A DNA stretch of 26,210 nt from JBEKHI01 sp050012355 (GTDB taxonomy: Bacteria; Actinomycetota; Actinomycetes; Streptosporangiales; Streptosporangiaceae), in the NCBI GenBank assembly GCA_050012355.1, contig JBEKHI010000066.1:1-26210 (forward strand), given 5' to 3'. A program made the translations under genes and the position numbers. Below the pieces are notes generated by a model. It saw only the letters and a list, made by a program, of their open reading frames with translations, was not told the DNA's origin and searched no databases. Shown one piece after another: positions 1 to 6,912 of the stretch (position 1 is the first letter of the stretch; every line of letters begins with the position of its first letter).

Positions 1-494
1 TCGGCCAGCCGGGCGGCCGGCGCGGCTGCGAACTCCTCTCCGGCCACGTCGGCCAGGGCCGGGCCGCGCCAGCGGGCGAGCGCCTCGCGGAGCAGTCGCG
101 CGGCGGTCGCCGGGTCTCCGCCCGCCAGTGCCTGGCGTCCCGCGCGGGCCTGCGCCTCGAAGGCGAGCGCGTCCACCGCGGCCGACGACGCGGCGAGCCG
201 GTAGCCCACGGCCGAGGACTCGACCACGCCATCGGGCAGCCCCGCCTGCCGCAGCGCGACCCGCAGTCGCGACACCAGCGACTGGAGCGCGTTCGCGGCG
301 TCGACCGGGCGTTCGTCGGGCCAGAGCAGCTCGATCAGCGAGCGGGCGGAGACCACCCGGCCCGCGTCCATCGCGAGCAGGATCAACAGCGCCCGCACCC
401 GCTGCCCGGCGACGCGCACGGGCCGCCCCGCCGCGTCGGTGACTTCGAGCGGGCCGAGGACGCCCACCCGAACCGTGTCCGCTGCCGTGATCAC
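1..494 (-). CDS. SARP/AfsR-type transcriptional regulator with BTAD domain, N-terminal part (runs off the window)
   Basis: Translating the minus strand from a GTG at 494 gives an uninterrupted frame to base 1, about 164 codons. It begins VITAADTVRVGVLGPLEV, the usual opening of SARP/AfsR/EmbR-type activators. Residues about 8-95 fit an OmpR-like winged helix, with the conserved LLWPDERPVDAANALQSLVS and RLR segment. From about residue 105 the bacterial transcriptional activation (BTAD) helical domain starts. GGGAAGG lies just upstream of the GTG as a ribosome site. The family activates antibiotic or stress genes by binding direct repeats; larger members carry NB-ARC and TPR domains. What follows here lies outside the window, so a short SARP cannot be told from an AfsR-like giant. 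The target is unknown. The next gene on the right is divergent. Confidence 0.85.
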   Translation of the reverse strand, partial: MITAADTVRVGVLGPLEVTDAAGRPVRVAGQRVRALLILLAMDAGRVVSARSLIELLWPDERPVDAANALQSLVSRLRVALRQAGLPDGVVESSAVGYRLAASSAAVDALAFEAQARAGRQALAGGDPATAARLLREALARWRGPALADVAGEEFAAAPAARLA

Positions 495-846
495 GTCGCC
501 TTCCCGATCAGAGCCAGCCCGCTCCGGGTCCGCCGCGTCTCATGCTAGCGCACGGCCGCACTCGAGATCTATCGCGTTTTTGCGCCTGCCCCGGGGCGGA
601 TGTCGCCGCAGGCAGAAGGGTGAGGTCAAGCACACCGCCGACGCCAGCGAAAACGGCGCCGACGCAGCAGGAATGTTATAGCGTGACTCAAACGTTACCC
701 CTCGGCTGAGGCTGGCTGCGGCGCGTCGACGCGCAGGCAACCGCCCCTGCCCACTTAATCGCTTTGGTTGCGCGGAATGAGCCGTGACAGCCGGGGCAGT
801 CATTTTATAAGCCGACGTTCTGGGACGGCGATGGCAAGGAGATGGC
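495..846. other. Divergent intergenic region, 352 bp
   Basis: The region lies between the SARP-type regulator (minus) and the small plus-strand gene at 847. Frames crossing it have poor third-position bias and no good ribosome sites. The only signal I can defend is the promoter at 784-811 for the plus-strand gene. The A/T-richer stretch around 660-700 could hold the promoter of the regulator, but no convincing -35/-10 pair was found. Confidence 0.5.
784..811 (+). promoter_or_regulatory. Putative vegetative promoter of the small gene at 847
   Basis: GTGACA (784-789) and TATAAG (806-811) are separated by 16 bp, each one base from the consensus -35 and -10 hexamers. Transcription would start near 818, leaving a leader of about 29 nt that contains the AAGGAG ribosome site at 836-841. 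Confidence 0.5.
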
Positions 847-1170
847 ATGGAGCGAGCTGACTGGCTGGACGAGCGCGTTGACTCGGCCGACGCGCGGTTT
901 CTGATGGTGACCGCCATCACTCACCACCGGTTCAGCTCGCCGATCTGGGGAGCGCGCGAGGTCCGCAAGCTCCAGGCCGAGCTGGCCGAGATCACCAAGC
1001 ACGCCGCCGAGATCCTGCGCGAGAACCAGCGCACGGCCAAGCCCGCCCGCCGGCGCGGCCCGTCGCCGCAGTGGCGCGGTGTCATGGCCGCCCTGCATCT
1101 GCAGGGTGGTAAGCCGCAGTGGTACGCCAACCCCCGGTGGCGTGGCGTCATGGCCGCCCCCGCCTGGTAG
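847..1170 (+). CDS. Small protein of unknown function with a duplicated C-terminal WRGVMAA motif
   Basis: I do not recognise this 107-residue protein. It is likely real: AAGGAG sits 5 nt before the ATG, a good promoter lies upstream, and almost all codons end in G or C. Residues about 36-62 form a charged amphipathic, possibly coiled-coil helix (VRKLQAELAEITKHAAEIL). A basic, proline-rich hinge (KPARRRGPSP) follows. The tail has two near-identical nonapeptides, PQWRGVMAA at 74-82 and PRWRGVMAA at 96-104, with a third shorter PQW at 90-92. The duplication is visible in the DNA: 23-bp copies at 1071-1093 and 1137-1159 with two mismatches, 66 bp (22 codons) apart. There is no signal peptide or membrane segment. 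It is divergent from a SARP-type regulator and convergent with rnj. A helical leader plus repeated tail could suggest a modified-peptide precursor, but no maturation enzyme is nearby. Confidence 0.7.
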   Translation: MERADWLDERVDSADARFLMVTAITHHRFSSPIWGAREVRKLQAELAEITKHAAEILRENQRTAKPARRRGPSPQWRGVMAALHLQGGKPQWYANPRWRGVMAAPAW

Positions 1171-1182
1171 GTCGGCGGAGGC

Positions 1183-1223
1183 GTCGCCGTCCGGCCGCAG
1201 GACGTTGCCGCCCGGACGCGGCG
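1183..1223. terminator. Possible bidirectional terminator between the small gene and rnj
   Basis: In the 80-bp convergent gap, GTCCGG (1189-1194) pairs with CCGGAC (1212-1217). Flanking GC bases can extend the stem with a bulge. There is no T-run, which is common in this GC class. The position is right for both genes, but the stem is short. Confidence 0.3.
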
Positions 1224-1250
1224 CCCCTCGGACGCGCGGCCGCCCGGAGG

Positions 1251-2939
1251 CTAGACCTCGACCACCACCGGGATGATCATCGGCCGGCGCCGGTAGTTGT
1301 CCGACACCCACTTGCCGATGACGCGGCGCGACAGCTGCCGGATCGCGTGCGCGTCCGCCACCCCGTCGTTGGCCGCGCGCTCGAGGGCGTCCTCGAGCTT
1401 GGGGAGCACGTCGACCCGGAACGCCTGGTCGTCGATGCCCGAGCCGCGGGTGTGGATCTCCGGGCCGCCGACGATCTTGCCGCTGGACGAGTCGAGCACC
1501 ATGATCACCGAGATGAACCCCTCGTCGCCGAGGATGCGCCGGTCCTTGAGCTGGGACTCGGTGACCTCGCCGACGGTCAGGCCGTCCACGTAGACGTAAC
1601 CGCACTCGACCGCGCCGGACACGCCGGCTACCTTGTCCACCAGATCGACCACCACGCCGTCTTCGGCGATGACGACCCGGGACGAAGGCACTCCGGCAAG
1701 TTCACCCAGCGCGGCGTGCGCCCGCAGGTGCCGCCACTCGCCGTGTATTGGCATGAAGTTCCGCGGCTTGGTCAGGTTCAGCACGTACAGCAGCTCGCCG
1801 GCCGGGGCGTGCCCGGAGACGTGCACCAGCGCGGAGGCCTTGTGGACTACTCGCGCGCCGAGCCGGGTCAGCCCGTTGATGACGCGGAAGACGGCGGTCT
1901 CGTTCCCCGGGATCAGCGACGACGCGAGGATAACGGTGTCCCCGGCGGCGATCCTGATCGGGTGATCGCGCCCGGCCATCCGGGACAGCGCGGACATCGG
2001 CTCGCCCTGCGAACCGGTCGAGATCAGCACCACCTCGGACGGCGGCATCTCCTCGGCTTCACGCAGGTCCACCAGCAGGCCACCGGGCACGTGCAGGTAG
2101 CCGAGATCGCGGGCGACGCCCATGTTCCGCACCATGGACCGTCCGACGAAGGCGACCTTGCGCCGGTGCGCCGCGGCGGCGTCGAGCACCTGCTGCACCC
2201 GGTGCACATGGGAGGCAAAACACGCGACGATGATCCGCTGCCCAGCGCTGTCGAAGATGTTGTTAAGCACCGGCGCGATGTCCCGCTCCGGCGTGACGAT
2301 GCCCGGCACCTCCGCGTTGGTGGAATCGGACATCAGCAGGTCGACGCCCTCCGCACCGAGCCGGGCGAACCCCGCCATGTCGGTCAGCCGGCCATCCAGC
2401 GGAAGCTGGTCCATCTTGAAGTCGCCGGTGTGCAGCACCAGTCCGGCGGGGGTGCGAATCGCGATCGCCAGCGCGTCCGGAATCGAGTGGTTGACCGCGA
2501 GGAACTCGAGGTTGAAGGGACCGAACTTGCGGTGCTCGCCCTCCACGACCTCGACCGTCGACGGCGTGAGCCGGTGCTCGCTGAGCTTGGATCGCACCAT
2601 CGCCAGCGTCAGCTTGGAGCCGACCAGCGGTATGTCGGACCGCTCCCGCAGCAGGTACGGGACCGCACCGATGTGGTCCTCGTGCGCATGGGTGAGGACG
2701 ACGGCCTCAACCTGGTCGAGCCGGTTCCTGATATACCCGAAATCCGGCAGGATCAGGTCCACGCCAGGCTGATCTGGCTCGGGGAACAGAACGCCGCAGT
2801 CAACGATCAGCAACCGACCGCCGAATTCGAAGACGGTCATGTTCCGGCCGATCTCGCCGAGCCCGCCGAGCGGGACGACTCGCAGCCCGTTGGCGGGCAG
2901 CGGGGACGGAGGGGCCAGGTCTGGGTGCGGGTGGCTCAC
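1251..2939 (-). CDS. rnj: Ribonuclease J
   Basis: This is a 562-residue metallo-beta-lactamase/beta-CASP RNase, full length for the family. RNase J acts in mRNA decay and rRNA maturation as 5'-3' exonuclease and endonuclease, in the cytoplasm. Visible motifs: the N-terminal GGLGEIGRNM, the zinc-binding HAHEDH at 84-89, NHSIPDA, HTGDFKMD and SDSTNAEVPG. The beta-CASP and late motifs VHVSGHAPAGE and MPIHGEWRHL are also present. The GTG start is supported by GGAGG 6 nt upstream (about 2947-2951). It lies downstream of dapA on the same strand with a 123-bp gap, an arrangement familiar in actinobacteria. The gap contains two AGTTGAG copies (2996-3002 and 3014-3020), so rnj may have its own promoter. 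A 713-residue frame on the plus strand over this gene is only its antisense shadow. Confidence 0.97.
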   Translation of the reverse strand: MSHPHPDLAPPSPLPANGLRVVPLGGLGEIGRNMTVFEFGGRLLIVDCGVLFPEPDQPGVDLILPDFGYIRNRLDQVEAVVLTHAHEDHIGAVPYLLRERSDIPLVGSKLTLAMVRSKLSEHRLTPSTVEVVEGEHRKFGPFNLEFLAVNHSIPDALAIAIRTPAGLVLHTGDFKMDQLPLDGRLTDMAGFARLGAEGVDLLMSDSTNAEVPGIVTPERDIAPVLNNIFDSAGQRIIVACFASHVHRVQQVLDAAAAHRRKVAFVGRSMVRNMGVARDLGYLHVPGGLLVDLREAEEMPPSEVVLISTGSQGEPMSALSRMAGRDHPIRIAAGDTVILASSLIPGNETAVFRVINGLTRLGARVVHKASALVHVSGHAPAGELLYVLNLTKPRNFMPIHGEWRHLRAHAALGELAGVPSSRVVIAEDGVVVDLVDKVAGVSGAVECGYVYVDGLTVGEVTESQLKDRRILGDEGFISVIMVLDSSSGKIVGGPEIHTRGSGIDDQAFRVDVLPKLEDALERAANDGVADAHAIRQLSRRVIGKWVSDNYRRRPMIIPVVVEV

Positions 2940-3062
2940 GAAGCGCCTCCGCGGGCGCCCAGGCAGCAGCTCGTTGCGGTCAATTCCATTGTTTCAGTTG
3001 AGCATATCGTTGTAGTTGAGTACAGCAGCGGGGCCGGCGCGCCGGTCTGGCGTACCGAAAAG

Positions 3063-3962
3063 CTATCCAGGAAGCTTAACGCTTCCCGCCGTCAGATCCT
3101 CACGGAGCTGACGCCGCTCAGCCTCGCTGGCCGCGAGCAGCGGCCCGCGAACAGGCCCGGCCGGGAGACCGAGCATCGACAAAGCGGCCTTTGTCATAAC
3201 AAGACCTTGGTTCCGGAAGATTCCCGTATATACCGGGAGAAGTTCCTTGTGTATAGCTAGCGCCTCCGCGTTGCGTCCAGCGGCGAACGCCTCGATCATC
3301 TCCAGCAGCCGATCCCCCACCACATGCCCGACCACGCTGATGAAGCCAACGGCCCCGATGGACAGCCAGGGCAGGTTCAGCATGTCGCTGCCACAGTAGT
3401 AGACGAGGTCGGTCCTGGCTAGCACCCACGAGGTCGCACCGGGGTTGTCCTTCGCGTCCTTCACCCCGATGATCCGCGGGTGCTCCGCGAGCCGCACCAG
3501 CGTCTCCGTCGCCACCTCGGCCCCGGTGCGCCCCGGAATGTCGTAGATCAGCACCGGCAGGTCGGTGGCGTCCGCGGCGGCCTTGAAGTGCGCCTCGAGC
3601 GCGTCCTGCGCCGGCTTGCTGTAGTACGGCGTGACAACGAGCAGTCCATCGACCCCCGCCGACGCCGCCTGCCTGGCCAGGTGCTGGGTATGGGAGGTCA
3701 CGTTGGTCCCCACCCCGGCCACGATCTTGGCCCGGTCCCCCACCGCGTCGAGAACCACCCGGAGCAGCCGCTCCTTCTCCTCGTCGGTGGTCGTCGGGGC
3801 CTCGCCGGTGGTTCCGTTGATGACGAGACCATCGCTGCGCATGTCGTCGACGAGGTAGGTCGCCAGCCGCGCGGCGCCGTCGTAATCGACCTCGCCGTCA
3901 GACGTCATAGGGGTGATCATGGCCGTGATCATCCGGCCGAAGGGAGCCGCGGTAGTCGTCAT
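3063..3962 (-). CDS. dapA: 4-hydroxy-tetrahydrodipicolinate synthase
   Basis: At 299 residues this is the normal DapA length. The enzyme condenses pyruvate with aspartate semialdehyde, the first committed step to diaminopimelate and lysine, and so to cell-wall precursors. Key residues are in place: GTTGE near 50-54, TPYYSKP at 111-117, the proton-relay Tyr140 in IYDIPGRTG and the Schiff-base Lys168 in IGVKDAK. The ATG at 3962 gives the standard N-terminus, though no strong ribosome site is seen before it. It lies 125 bp after the ABC permease; a strong hairpin there suggests separate transcription. rnj follows. The last ~200 bp and the following gap are less GC-rich than the surroundings, but the reading frame is intact. 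Confidence 0.96.
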   Translation of the reverse strand: MTTTAAPFGRMITAMITPMTSDGEVDYDGAARLATYLVDDMRSDGLVINGTTGEAPTTTDEEKERLLRVVLDAVGDRAKIVAGVGTNVTSHTQHLARQAASAGVDGLLVVTPYYSKPAQDALEAHFKAAADATDLPVLIYDIPGRTGAEVATETLVRLAEHPRIIGVKDAKDNPGATSWVLARTDLVYYCGSDMLNLPWLSIGAVGFISVVGHVVGDRLLEMIEAFAAGRNAEALAIHKELLPVYTGIFRNQGLVMTKAALSMLGLPAGPVRGPLLAASEAERRQLREDLTAGSVKLPG

Positions 3963-4043
3963 AACCGCACGTTACCCGCCGACGCGACCCTCGGGTAGTC
4001 GGCATGCCGCCGTTGACCAACAACATTGTGCCATAACGGCGCG

Positions 4044-4072
4044 GGGTGGCGGCCCCCACGCAGCCGCCACCC
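4044..4072 (-). terminator. Hairpin terminator after the GntR-ABC operon
   Basis: GGGTGGCGGC (4044-4053) pairs perfectly with GCCGCCACCC (4063-4072) around a 9-nt loop. It lies 15 bp beyond the permease stop codon, and no T-run follows. It would end the operon transcribed leftward from 6497 and separate it from dapA. Confidence 0.6.
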
Positions 4073-4087
4073 GGCCCAGCCGGCAAG

Positions 4088-5161
4088 TTACCTGGACGCC
4101 GCCACCCGCCACATCGCGATACCAAGCGCCGCGACGCCCACCACCAGCAGCCCGGCCGCCCAGATGGCGTGGAACAGCATCAGGCGATCTTGCGGCTGGT
4201 AGCTCAGCCAGTACGTGTAGTGGTGCGCCGCGAGCCACTGTCGTGCGCTGGTGAACGAATCGTTCATGAGGACCTTGGTCATCGGTGTGGCAGCTACGGA
4301 AGAAGTCATATCCAATGCTCCGTCCGCCGTGATGGATAGTCCGGGGACGATGTGCCCGGCACCGTCTGTGAACGAGCCACTCAGCATGTAGGCACCGTTG
4401 TAGACACTGTCCACCATCGAGACGCTTGGAGGGCTGAACGGTGCGCGGGCGATCACCGGGTGCAGGCCGATCAGCCACGGCCTTAGGCGGACGTCGGCAA
4501 AGTAGACGAGGGCGGCGCCCACGGCCAGCGTCGTGGCCATCGCCGGGAGGGTCCGCCTGATCACCGCGGCGGCGAGCACCGCGATCCCGAAACTGGCGAT
4601 GACGAGCGCGGCGAAGGCCAGCGGGCTGAACGGGAACTCGCTCCACCCCCACGGGGCTCCCGTGGGGCCTAGGAGCCACTGTGTCATCGGGATCCAGCGG
4701 TCGAACGCCAGGCCACAGGCAATCGCACCGACGATCGTCACCACTAGCAACAGCGCTGCGGTGCCCGCGAGCCAGCGAAGCCGGCTCACACCCTGGGTCC
4801 AGGTATAGCGGAACGTTCCTGTCTCGTACTCCCGGGTGAGCCACCGGACCCCGCCGAACATCGCGACGACGATGGGCAGGACAAGCAAGGGGAAAACGAC
4901 CTCGTACAGCTGGAGATGGGCAGTGAACTCTTGCCACGCAGTACTCGACTCGCAGCGCGAAGTGAGCGGATCAGCGGTGCACCCGAGCACATTGTGCGCG
5001 ACCAGCCAGGAACGCATGCTCATCGCCTGGTAGAGCGTCCAGGCGGCCCCCGCCGCAAATGCCACGAGCACGCCGATCAGCGCCAGCCGGTTGCGGAACC
5101 ACGCGGCCCGCACCACCCGCCAGACCGGAATCGTCCCGCGCTCGGCCGTTATCGCGGTCAT
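4088..5161 (-). CDS. ABC transporter permease
   Basis: This is a 357-residue integral membrane protein with about six hydrophobic segments, near residues 25-45, 86-105, 128-152, 177-202, 206-226 and 326-350. A hydrophilic loop of about 95 residues separates the last two and is probably extracytoplasmic. The short cytoplasmic start is followed directly by the first segment, as in ABC-2-like permeases of small export systems. Its ATG overlaps the stop of the ATPase gene by 4 bp (ATGA), so translation is coupled. With the ATPase and a YtrA-type GntR regulator it matches the organisation of antibiotic or cell-envelope stress exporters. The substrate cannot be read from the sequence. Confidence 0.85.
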   Translation of the reverse strand: MTAITAERGTIPVWRVVRAAWFRNRLALIGVLVAFAAGAAWTLYQAMSMRSWLVAHNVLGCTADPLTSRCESSTAWQEFTAHLQLYEVVFPLLVLPIVVAMFGGVRWLTREYETGTFRYTWTQGVSRLRWLAGTAALLLVVTIVGAIACGLAFDRWIPMTQWLLGPTGAPWGWSEFPFSPLAFAALVIASFGIAVLAAAVIRRTLPAMATTLAVGAALVYFADVRLRPWLIGLHPVIARAPFSPPSVSMVDSVYNGAYMLSGSFTDGAGHIVPGLSITADGALDMTSSVAATPMTKVLMNDSFTSARQWLAAHHYTYWLSYQPQDRLMLFHAIWAAGLLVVGVAALGIAMWRVAASR

Positions 5162-6051
5162 GACGCCGCCGCCCCGGCGGTGACCGGTCCTGGCAGCGCG
5201 GTGGCGTCGGGATCGCGGAGGTAGGCGAGGATCAGTTCCTCCAGGCCCACCTCACGGGACTGGAATCCGGGCGGCGGGTCGCCGGCGTCCCGAACCAGCA
5301 GGTGTGCCTGCCGCGCGGCGCGCAGCAGCGAGATCGCGCCGAGCCGCCGTGCCAGCTCGGCGGCCTGGTCGGCCGGGCCGGTGAGCATCTGGTGGGCCGC
5401 GAGCAGTTCCAGGCACCGGCCAGCTACCTGGACCTTGCCGTGGGAAAGCACGATCAGGTAGCTGGCGATCCGTTCCATCTCGGGGAGCACGTGCGAGGAG
5501 AACACGATCGAGATCTCCTGCTCGTAGGCGACCGTGACCAGCGCGGCCAGGAATTCATGCCGGGCGAGCGGGTCGAGCCTGGCCATCGGTTCGTCCAGCA
5601 GCAGCAAGCTAGGGTGCCTAGCGAGCGCCAGCGTGAGGGCAAGCTGCGCCTGCTGCCCGCCGGACAGCTTGCCCGCCTTGTGCCCGAGGGAGATGTCCAG
5701 GCCGGCCAGCCGGTCCTCAGCGAGCTGCCGGTCCCAAGGCTGGTTGAGGTCCCCGGCCACCCGCAAGTTGTCCCGGACCGTGAGCTCGGTATAGACCGGG
5801 GTGTCCTGCGCGACAAACGCGACCCGTCGCCGGGCTTCGGGCGAGCCAGCCGGCACGCCGAGAACGGAGGCGACGCCGTCGGTGGGCTTGGACAGCCCGG
5901 CCAAGATGCTGAGCAGGGTGGTCTTGCCCGCGCCGTTTGGCCCGACGAGGGCGGTGATCTGCCCGGCCGGGACCGTCAGCCCGCAGTCGCGCAGCGCCCA
6001 GTTACGCCGGTACCGCTTGCCTAGTGAGCTGGTCTGTACTGCGACGTTCAT
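5158..6051 (-). CDS. ABC transporter ATP-binding protein
   Basis: This is a 297-residue nucleotide-binding subunit. It has Walker A GPNGAGKTT (37-45), a Q-loop (VAQDTP, about 80-85), the signature LSGGQQ (129-134), Walker B LLLLDEP (149-155) and the switch His in SSH (185-187). The conserved ATPase is followed by about 80 residues of C-terminal extension, usual in this exporter family. It presumably powers the permease at 4088-5161. The ATG overlaps the stop of the upstream GntR regulator by 4 bp and its own stop overlaps the permease start, so the three genes form one coupled unit. Confidence 0.95.
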   Translation of the reverse strand: MNVAVQTSSLGKRYRRNWALRDCGLTVPAGQITALVGPNGAGKTTLLSILAGLSKPTDGVASVLGVPAGSPEARRRVAFVAQDTPVYTELTVRDNLRVAGDLNQPWDRQLAEDRLAGLDISLGHKAGKLSGGQQAQLALTLALARHPSLLLLDEPMARLDPLARHEFLAALVTVAYEQEISIVFSSHVLPEMERIASYLIVLSHGKVQVAGRCLELLAAHQMLTGPADQAAELARRLGAISLLRAARQAHLLVRDAGDPPPGFQSREVGLEELILAYLRDPDATALPGPVTAGAAAS

Positions 6052-6497
6052 GCGACCGCCCCCGACTGCGCCGCATGGAAATCGTGTACCACCATCTCGA
6101 AGAGCGCGGCCATCGAACCCTGGTCAAGACCCGCCGTCGCGGCGCTCCCGACCCACTGGGTCAGCGAACGGCGCAGGTTCGAGAGGTCACGCGTACTCGG
6201 CGTCGACGGCTCCGCGACGATGAACGTGCCGACGCCAGGACGGCCCTCGGCGATCCCCTTGTGCTCAAGCTCGCGGTAGGCCTTCAGCACGGTGTCCGCG
6301 TTGATCGCCAGCGAGGACGTGACGTCCTTGACGCGCGGCAGCTGGTCGCCGCGCTTGAGGTAGCCGAGCAGCAACGCGCGCTCGGCCTGCTGGATGAGCT
6401 GGCGGTACGTAGGCGCACCCGAGCCCGGGTCTAGGTAGAACGCGATCGGCGACACGGCATCCCCGCCACCCCCGCTTACCGGTTTATCGGTAGTCAT
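6048..6497 (-). CDS. GntR-family transcriptional regulator, YtrA type
   Basis: This is a short GntR protein (149 residues from the ATG at 6497): a winged helix followed by only about 45-50 helical residues, the YtrA-type layout. The HTH is visible as APTYRQLIQQAERALLLGYL, then QLPRVKDVTSSLAINADTV, then KAYRELEHKGI and GRPGVGTFI. YtrA-type members usually repress an adjacent ABC exporter and their own gene, and this one overlaps the ATPase gene by 4 bp. The frame could extend 12 codons to an ATG at 6533. I prefer 6497 because a -10 (TATGGT) lies exactly 6 nt before that ATG with a TTG-type -35 at 18 bp, the pattern of a leaderless transcript. Confidence 0.9.
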   Translation of the reverse strand: MTTDKPVSGGGGDAVSPIAFYLDPGSGAPTYRQLIQQAERALLLGYLKRGDQLPRVKDVTSSLAINADTVLKAYRELEHKGIAEGRPGVGTFIVAEPSTPSTRDLSNLRRSLTQWVGSAATAGLDQGSMAALFEMVVHDFHAAQSGAVA

Positions 6498-6506
6498 GGA
6501 TAAACC
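6481..6506. promoter_or_regulatory. Probable autoregulatory operator of the GntR regulator
   Basis: GGTTTATC (6481-6488) and GATAAACC (6499-6506) form a perfect 8-bp inverted repeat with a 10-bp spacer. It spans the ATG of the regulator and overlaps part of its -10. GntR dimers bind such repeats. Protein bound here would block both transcription and the start of a leaderless message. Confidence 0.6.
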
Positions 6507-6533
6507 ATAGAACCAGCGACCCCGGCACCGCAA
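6504..6533 (-). promoter_or_regulatory. Leaderless promoter of the GntR-ABC operon
   Basis: On the minus strand TTGCGG (6533-6528) and TATGGT (6509-6504) are 18 bp apart. The ATG at 6497 begins 6 nt after the -10, where transcription should start. No Shine-Dalgarno sequence is present, as expected for a leaderless mRNA. Confidence 0.55.
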
Positions 6534-6671
6534 GTGCGCTGCAGCCGACCGCGCTCAAGCCTCAGTAAGCAACAACATGAACTTGCGGCGCGCCGCGCGT
6601 CCTTGATGTGGTCCGTCTAGGGTTCTCGAACTGACACATACCCGGTCATTTCTCCCAGCCATCACGCCCGG

Positions 6672-6735
6672 GGATCATGGTCGGTGCTGCATTAACGAGA
6701 CTCTTTGCTGGTTAGTGCCACACCAACCATGATCC
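6672..6735. repeat. 64-bp imperfect palindrome, full copy of a dispersed element
   Basis: Two 28-bp arms (6672-6699 and 6708-6735) match at 23 of 28 positions around an 8-nt loop. Both begin with GGATCATGGT when read inward. Positions 6673-6694 recur with one mismatch at 24829-24850. There is no coding capacity and no target duplication I can identify. Shape and recurrence suggest a small palindromic mobile or REP-like element. Confidence 0.65.
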
Positions 6736-6789
6736 ATCGAACCTAAGAACGACTGCGAGGCCGATACAACCGGGCGATACCCCACCAAA

Positions 6790-6830
6790 CCGGGCGGTCC
6801 CAGCGCCGGAAGTGCGCCGGGACCGCCCGG
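6790..6830 (-). terminator. Strong hairpin, probable terminator of the lactamase-fold gene pair
   Basis: CCGGGCGGTCCC (6790-6801) pairs perfectly with GGGACCGCCCGG (6819-6830), and the loop can fold further through GCGC/GCGC. On the minus strand the stem is followed by TTTGG. It lies about 85 bp beyond the serine hydrolase stop, with the 16-bp tandem repeat in between. Confidence 0.5.
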
Positions 6831-6903
6831 AGACGGGACCCCCGGGAGACCGGACCGCCCGGAGACGGCACCGCCCGGAGACGGCACCCCCGGGGAGACG
6901 GGG
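6823..6903. repeat. Tandem array of five 16-bp units
   Basis: Units begin at 6823, 6839, 6855, 6871 and 6887 with consensus CCGCCCGGAGACGGCA. Units 3 and 4 are identical, units 1, 2 and 5 diverge, and unit 5 is 17 bp. The array ends about 10 bp from the stop codon of the gene at 6913. The unit is not a codon multiple and there are no spacers, so it is a minisatellite rather than a CRISPR array. Confidence 0.75.
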
Positions 6904-6912
6904 CCGCTGGGG

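Larger units (their letters stand above)
6498..6912. other. Non-coding region rich in repeats, 415 bp
   Basis: It separates the GntR operon promoter from the 3' end of the serine hydrolase gene; both genes are on the minus strand. It holds the promoter, a 64-bp degenerate palindrome (6672-6735), a 12-bp-stem hairpin (6790-6830) and a five-unit 16-bp tandem repeat (6823-6903). I see no credible gene; a 70-codon minus frame here is a product of the GC-rich repeats. Confidence 0.6.

Noticed and set aside
805..1605. 266-codon minus-strand frame across the small gene and the rnj end
   Set aside because: Arg/Pro/Gly-rich translation with no family features; it overlaps two better-supported genes.
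2996..3020. Two AGTTGAG copies as an operator upstream of rnj
   Set aside because: Only 7 bp each in a locally A/T-richer stretch, with no clear -35/-10 pair; could be chance.
1119..3260. Long plus-strand open frame of about 713 codons
   Set aside because: It lies antisense to rnj and part of dapA; the product is His/Arg/Asp-rich without family features. It is a GC-codon shadow.
6823..6903. CRISPR-like array
   Set aside because: The 16-bp units are directly adjacent without spacers, and there are no cas genes.
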